Positions 4,312 through 6,545 of a stretch of 6,545 bases of DNA are shown piece by piece (within the stretch, counting starts at the first letter, position 1; the number at the start of each line of letters is the position of its first letter). The translations under genes and the position numbers were made by a program. The stretch covers positions 1-6,545 of the forward strand of contig JAGOIM010000086.1 of assembly GCA_017995665.1 (NCBI GenBank), in the 5' to 3' direction. The notes beneath the pieces were generated by a model. It saw only the letters and a list, made by a program, of their open reading frames with translations. It was not told where the DNA came from and did not search any database. This DNA comes from Anaerolineaceae bacterium. GTDB taxonomy: Bacteria > Chloroflexota > Anaerolineae > Anaerolineales > Anaerolineaceae.

Positions 4312-6545
4312 ATGAAAGCACCTTTAAGTTGGATTCAAGATTACGTTGACCTGCAAGGCTTGAGCCTCGAAGAAATTGGCCAAAGCCTGACCATGATTGG
4401 TTTGGAAGTCGAAGAGATTATGCTGGTTGGTTTGGAAAAACCACAGGGCATCCGTTTAGAAAATAAATATTCCGGTTTGCCCTGGGCAAAGGATAAATTT
4501 GTCGTGGCTGAGGTTTTGGAAGTCAATCAGCATCCCAATGCCGACAAATTGACTCTTTGCCAATTGAACGATGGCAGCGGTGAAGAAATTACCGTCCTGA
4601 CCGGTGCACCTAACTTGTACCCATTTTTGGGCAAGGGCCGGCTGGAAAAACCAATCAAAGTTGCCTATGCCCGTCAAGGTGCCGAACTTTACGACGGACA
4701 CCAGCCGGGTCAGGTCTTAACCAAGCTGAAAAAAGCGATGATTCGGGGTGTGGAATCGAGCTCGATGATTGCTTCGGACAAAGAACTGGGCATCTCTGAA
4801 GAGCATGATGGCGTCATTTTCCTCGATGACGATGCGCCGGTTGGCATGCCCCTGGCAGATTACATGGGCGATGCTGTCTTTACCGTGGCAATTTTGCCCA
4901 ATATGGCACGCGATGCCTCAATTTTAGGCATTGCCCGCGAACTTTCCGCTGTCCTAAAACGTCCGCTCAAAGAGCCAAAAGGTTTGGAAATGAAAAACGG
5001 CGGGGAGATTGACAAGAAAGTCTCTCTCGAGATTCGCGAACCGGAGCTTAACCCGCGTTTCATGCTTGGTTTGGTCGAAAATGCAGAAGCACGCCCAAGC
5101 CCCTATTGGGTGCGCCGCCGTCTTTCTTTGGCTGGAATGCGCCCAATTGACGCTTTGGTCGATGCCACGAATTACACCATGCTCGAACTTGGTCAGCCTC
5201 TGCATGCCTTTGATTATGATCTTTTGAAAAAAAGAGCCGGTGGTACTCCAACAATCATCACCCGTCGCGCTACTGAAGATGAGAACCTGACCCTCTTAGA
5301 CGGTTCTGTCCAAAAACTGACTACCGACACCGAAGTTGTCAGCGACAGCAAAGGAACTTTATCCCTGGCTGGTGTGATGGGTGGCGAAGAATCGGGTATC
5401 ACGGCCGAAACCAAAAGCGTCCTGCTCGAATCCGCGAATTGGAATTTTATCAACATTCGCAAAACAGCAAGCCGCACACGGCTGAACAGTGAAGCTTCCT
5501 ATCGCTTCAGTCGCGATGTTCATCCGGCTTTGGCTGAACAAGCTTTGAGCCTCTGCCTGCAGCGAATTCAGGAATGGGGCGGCGGTTCAGTCGTTGAGGG
5601 CGTGATTGACAGCTATCCGCTCAAGCGCGAAGACCCTCTCAACACAATCGTCGAAAGCGATATCGAACGCCTTTTGGGCTTGCAAATTCCTTTGGAAGTC
5701 GCCAAGGAGATTTTAGAAAGGCTCGGTTTTGAATGTGTTTTGGAAAACGAAGAACTAAGCGCGAAAGCTCCCGCCAATCGAACCGATATCGAGACCAGCA
5801 TTGTCGGGAAAGCAAATTTGATTGAAGAAATTAGCCGTATTTATGGCTATGACAAAATTCCAAGTCAAAGATTAAGCGGAGAATTGCCCCCACAATTGGG
5901 CGATCCGATGGTTGCTTTCAATGACCTTGTCCGCGATCTCCTGGTTTCAATCGGCTTGCAAGACACGCTTGCCTATCGCATGACCTCTGTCCAACGGGAA
6001 GCTAAACTTCTGCCCGGTGCACAAGCCGATCCGAGCCTGAAATACGTCCGGATAGCTAACCCAATTTCGCCCGAACGCACCGTAATGCGCCGCACCGGAC
6101 TTTCAACCATGCTCGAATTCATTGAAAGAAATATGCGGGTGGCCGATGGCTTTGCTTTGTTTGAGATTGGCCCGGTTTTCCTTCCGGTTGAAGGGCAGCA
6201 GTTACCGGACGAAAAGCAACGCCTGACAATTGGGCTTTGGGGCGAGAAGAACAGCCTGAGCTGGTCCGGTGAAAAAAATGGAAAATATGCTTTCTTTGAT
6301 TTGAAGGGCATCCTGGAAGCCTTGTTCAGTGGCTTGCACTTAGAGAATTTAGTTTGGGACGCATCCGAAGAAAACCCAACTTTCCACCCGGGCAAGTTTG
6401 CTCGCATCGTGAGTGGTGAAACGCTAATTGGTGTGATGGGTGAAATTCATCCCATGGTCAGACAAAATTATGACTTTGCCGAAGGTCCGGTTTTAGCGGT
6501 TGAAATCTATTTGGATAAATTAATGCCTTTGATTGGCAAAGGTTT
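4312..6545 (+). CDS. pheT: Phenylalanine--tRNA ligase beta subunit, 3' partial
   Basis: PheT is the large beta subunit. It binds tRNA-Phe and edits mischarged Tyr-tRNA-Phe. The frame is open from the ATG at 4312 to the window edge: 744 codons plus two bases. The family is usually about 800 residues, so the missing end should be the C-terminal ferredoxin-like anticodon-binding domain. Seen in order are an N-terminal helix block (1-60, opening MKAPLSWI), an EMAP-like OB-fold tRNA-binding domain (63-165, HPNADKL), a B3/B4 editing domain (about 245-405, DATNYTMLELGQPLHAFD at 284-301, SEASYRF at 393-399), a B5 domain (about 415-517, LIEEISRIYGYDKIP at 503-517) and the synthetase-like core (about 530-740, NPIS at 583-586, FEIGPVF at 617-623). 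N502 stands where the family normally has the Asp of DLIEEV, and the segment from D492 to it is about four residues longer than usual. ERGVDP is replaced by SRDVHP (400-405). Expression is coupled to pheS under the T-box. Confidence 0.97.
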   Translation, partial: MKAPLSWIQDYVDLQGLSLEEIGQSLTMIGLEVEEIMLVGLEKPQGIRLENKYSGLPWAKDKFVVAEVLEVNQHPNADKLTLCQLNDGSGEEITVLTGAPNLYPFLGKGRLEKPIKVAYARQGAELYDGHQPGQVLTKLKKAMIRGVESSSMIASDKELGISEEHDGVIFLDDDAPVGMPLADYMGDAVFTVAILPNMARDASILGIARELSAVLKRPLKEPKGLEMKNGGEIDKKVSLEIREPELNPRFMLGLVENAEARPSPYWVRRRLSLAGMRPIDALVDATNYTMLELGQPLHAFDYDLLKKRAGGTPTIITRRATEDENLTLLDGSVQKLTTDTEVVSDSKGTLSLAGVMGGEESGITAETKSVLLESANWNFINIRKTASRTRLNSEASYRFSRDVHPALAEQALSLCLQRIQEWGGGSVVEGVIDSYPLKREDPLNTIVESDIERLLGLQIPLEVAKEILERLGFECVLENEELSAKAPANRTDIETSIVGKANLIEEISRIYGYDKIPSQRLSGELPPQLGDPMVAFNDLVRDLLVSIGLQDTLAYRMTSVQREAKLLPGAQADPSLKYVRIANPISPERTVMRRTGLSTMLEFIERNMRVADGFALFEIGPVFLPVEGQQLPDEKQRLTIGLWGEKNSLSWSGEKNGKYAFFDLKGILEALFSGLHLENLVWDASEENPTFHPGKFARIVSGETLIGVMGEIHPMVRQNYDFAEGPVLAVEIYLDKLMPLIGKG

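Noticed and set aside
5973..6407. A 144-residue minus-strand ORF opposite pheT.
   Set aside because: It is antisense to the conserved PheT core and is a frame shadow with no support of its own.

Overview
The window looks like ordinary chromosomal DNA from a Chloroflexota bacterium, probably class Anaerolineae. The grounds are the style of PheS (a Cys-rich CX2C-X4-CX2C insertion and a 'CMRYEQ' type motif 2), a leader-type T-box riboswitch, and a large secreted protein ending in a module (SWET.TE.NNFGFN...AES) that I associate with exported Anaerolineae proteins. The phylum call is inference from memory of these families and was not searched.

Layout. Positions 1-250 hold a single tRNA-Phe(GAA) gene on the + strand, with its own sigma70-type promoter and a strong intrinsic terminator. 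Positions 300-2750 are a minus-strand block. Read in its direction of transcription, this block has a promoter candidate near 2721-2749, a 584-residue exported protein with a lamin-tail-like domain (2605 to 851), a perfect 11-bp hairpin, and a 71-residue acidic coiled-coil microprotein (602 to 387) followed by another hairpin. Positions 2606-3006 are a divergent intergenic region. From 2971 to the end is the + strand phenylalanyl-tRNA synthetase operon: a consensus promoter, a full-length T-box leader (about 3007-3234), pheS (3265-4299), and pheT from 4312, which is cut off by the window edge after 744 codons.

How the parts work together. PheS and PheT form the synthetase that charges tRNA-Phe. 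The T-box in front of them carries a UUC specifier and a UGGU bulge. These match the GAA anticodon and the A73-CCA end of the tRNA-Phe gene at the start of this same window, so uncharged copies of that tRNA should switch on pheST. The two minus-strand genes have no visible link to this circuit.

I found no convincing undescribed multi-gene system. The least ordinary items are the acidic microprotein (perfect heptads followed by a tandem hexapeptide tail written by an 18-bp DNA repeat), the modular exported protein, and some substitutions at usually conserved PheS and PheT positions.
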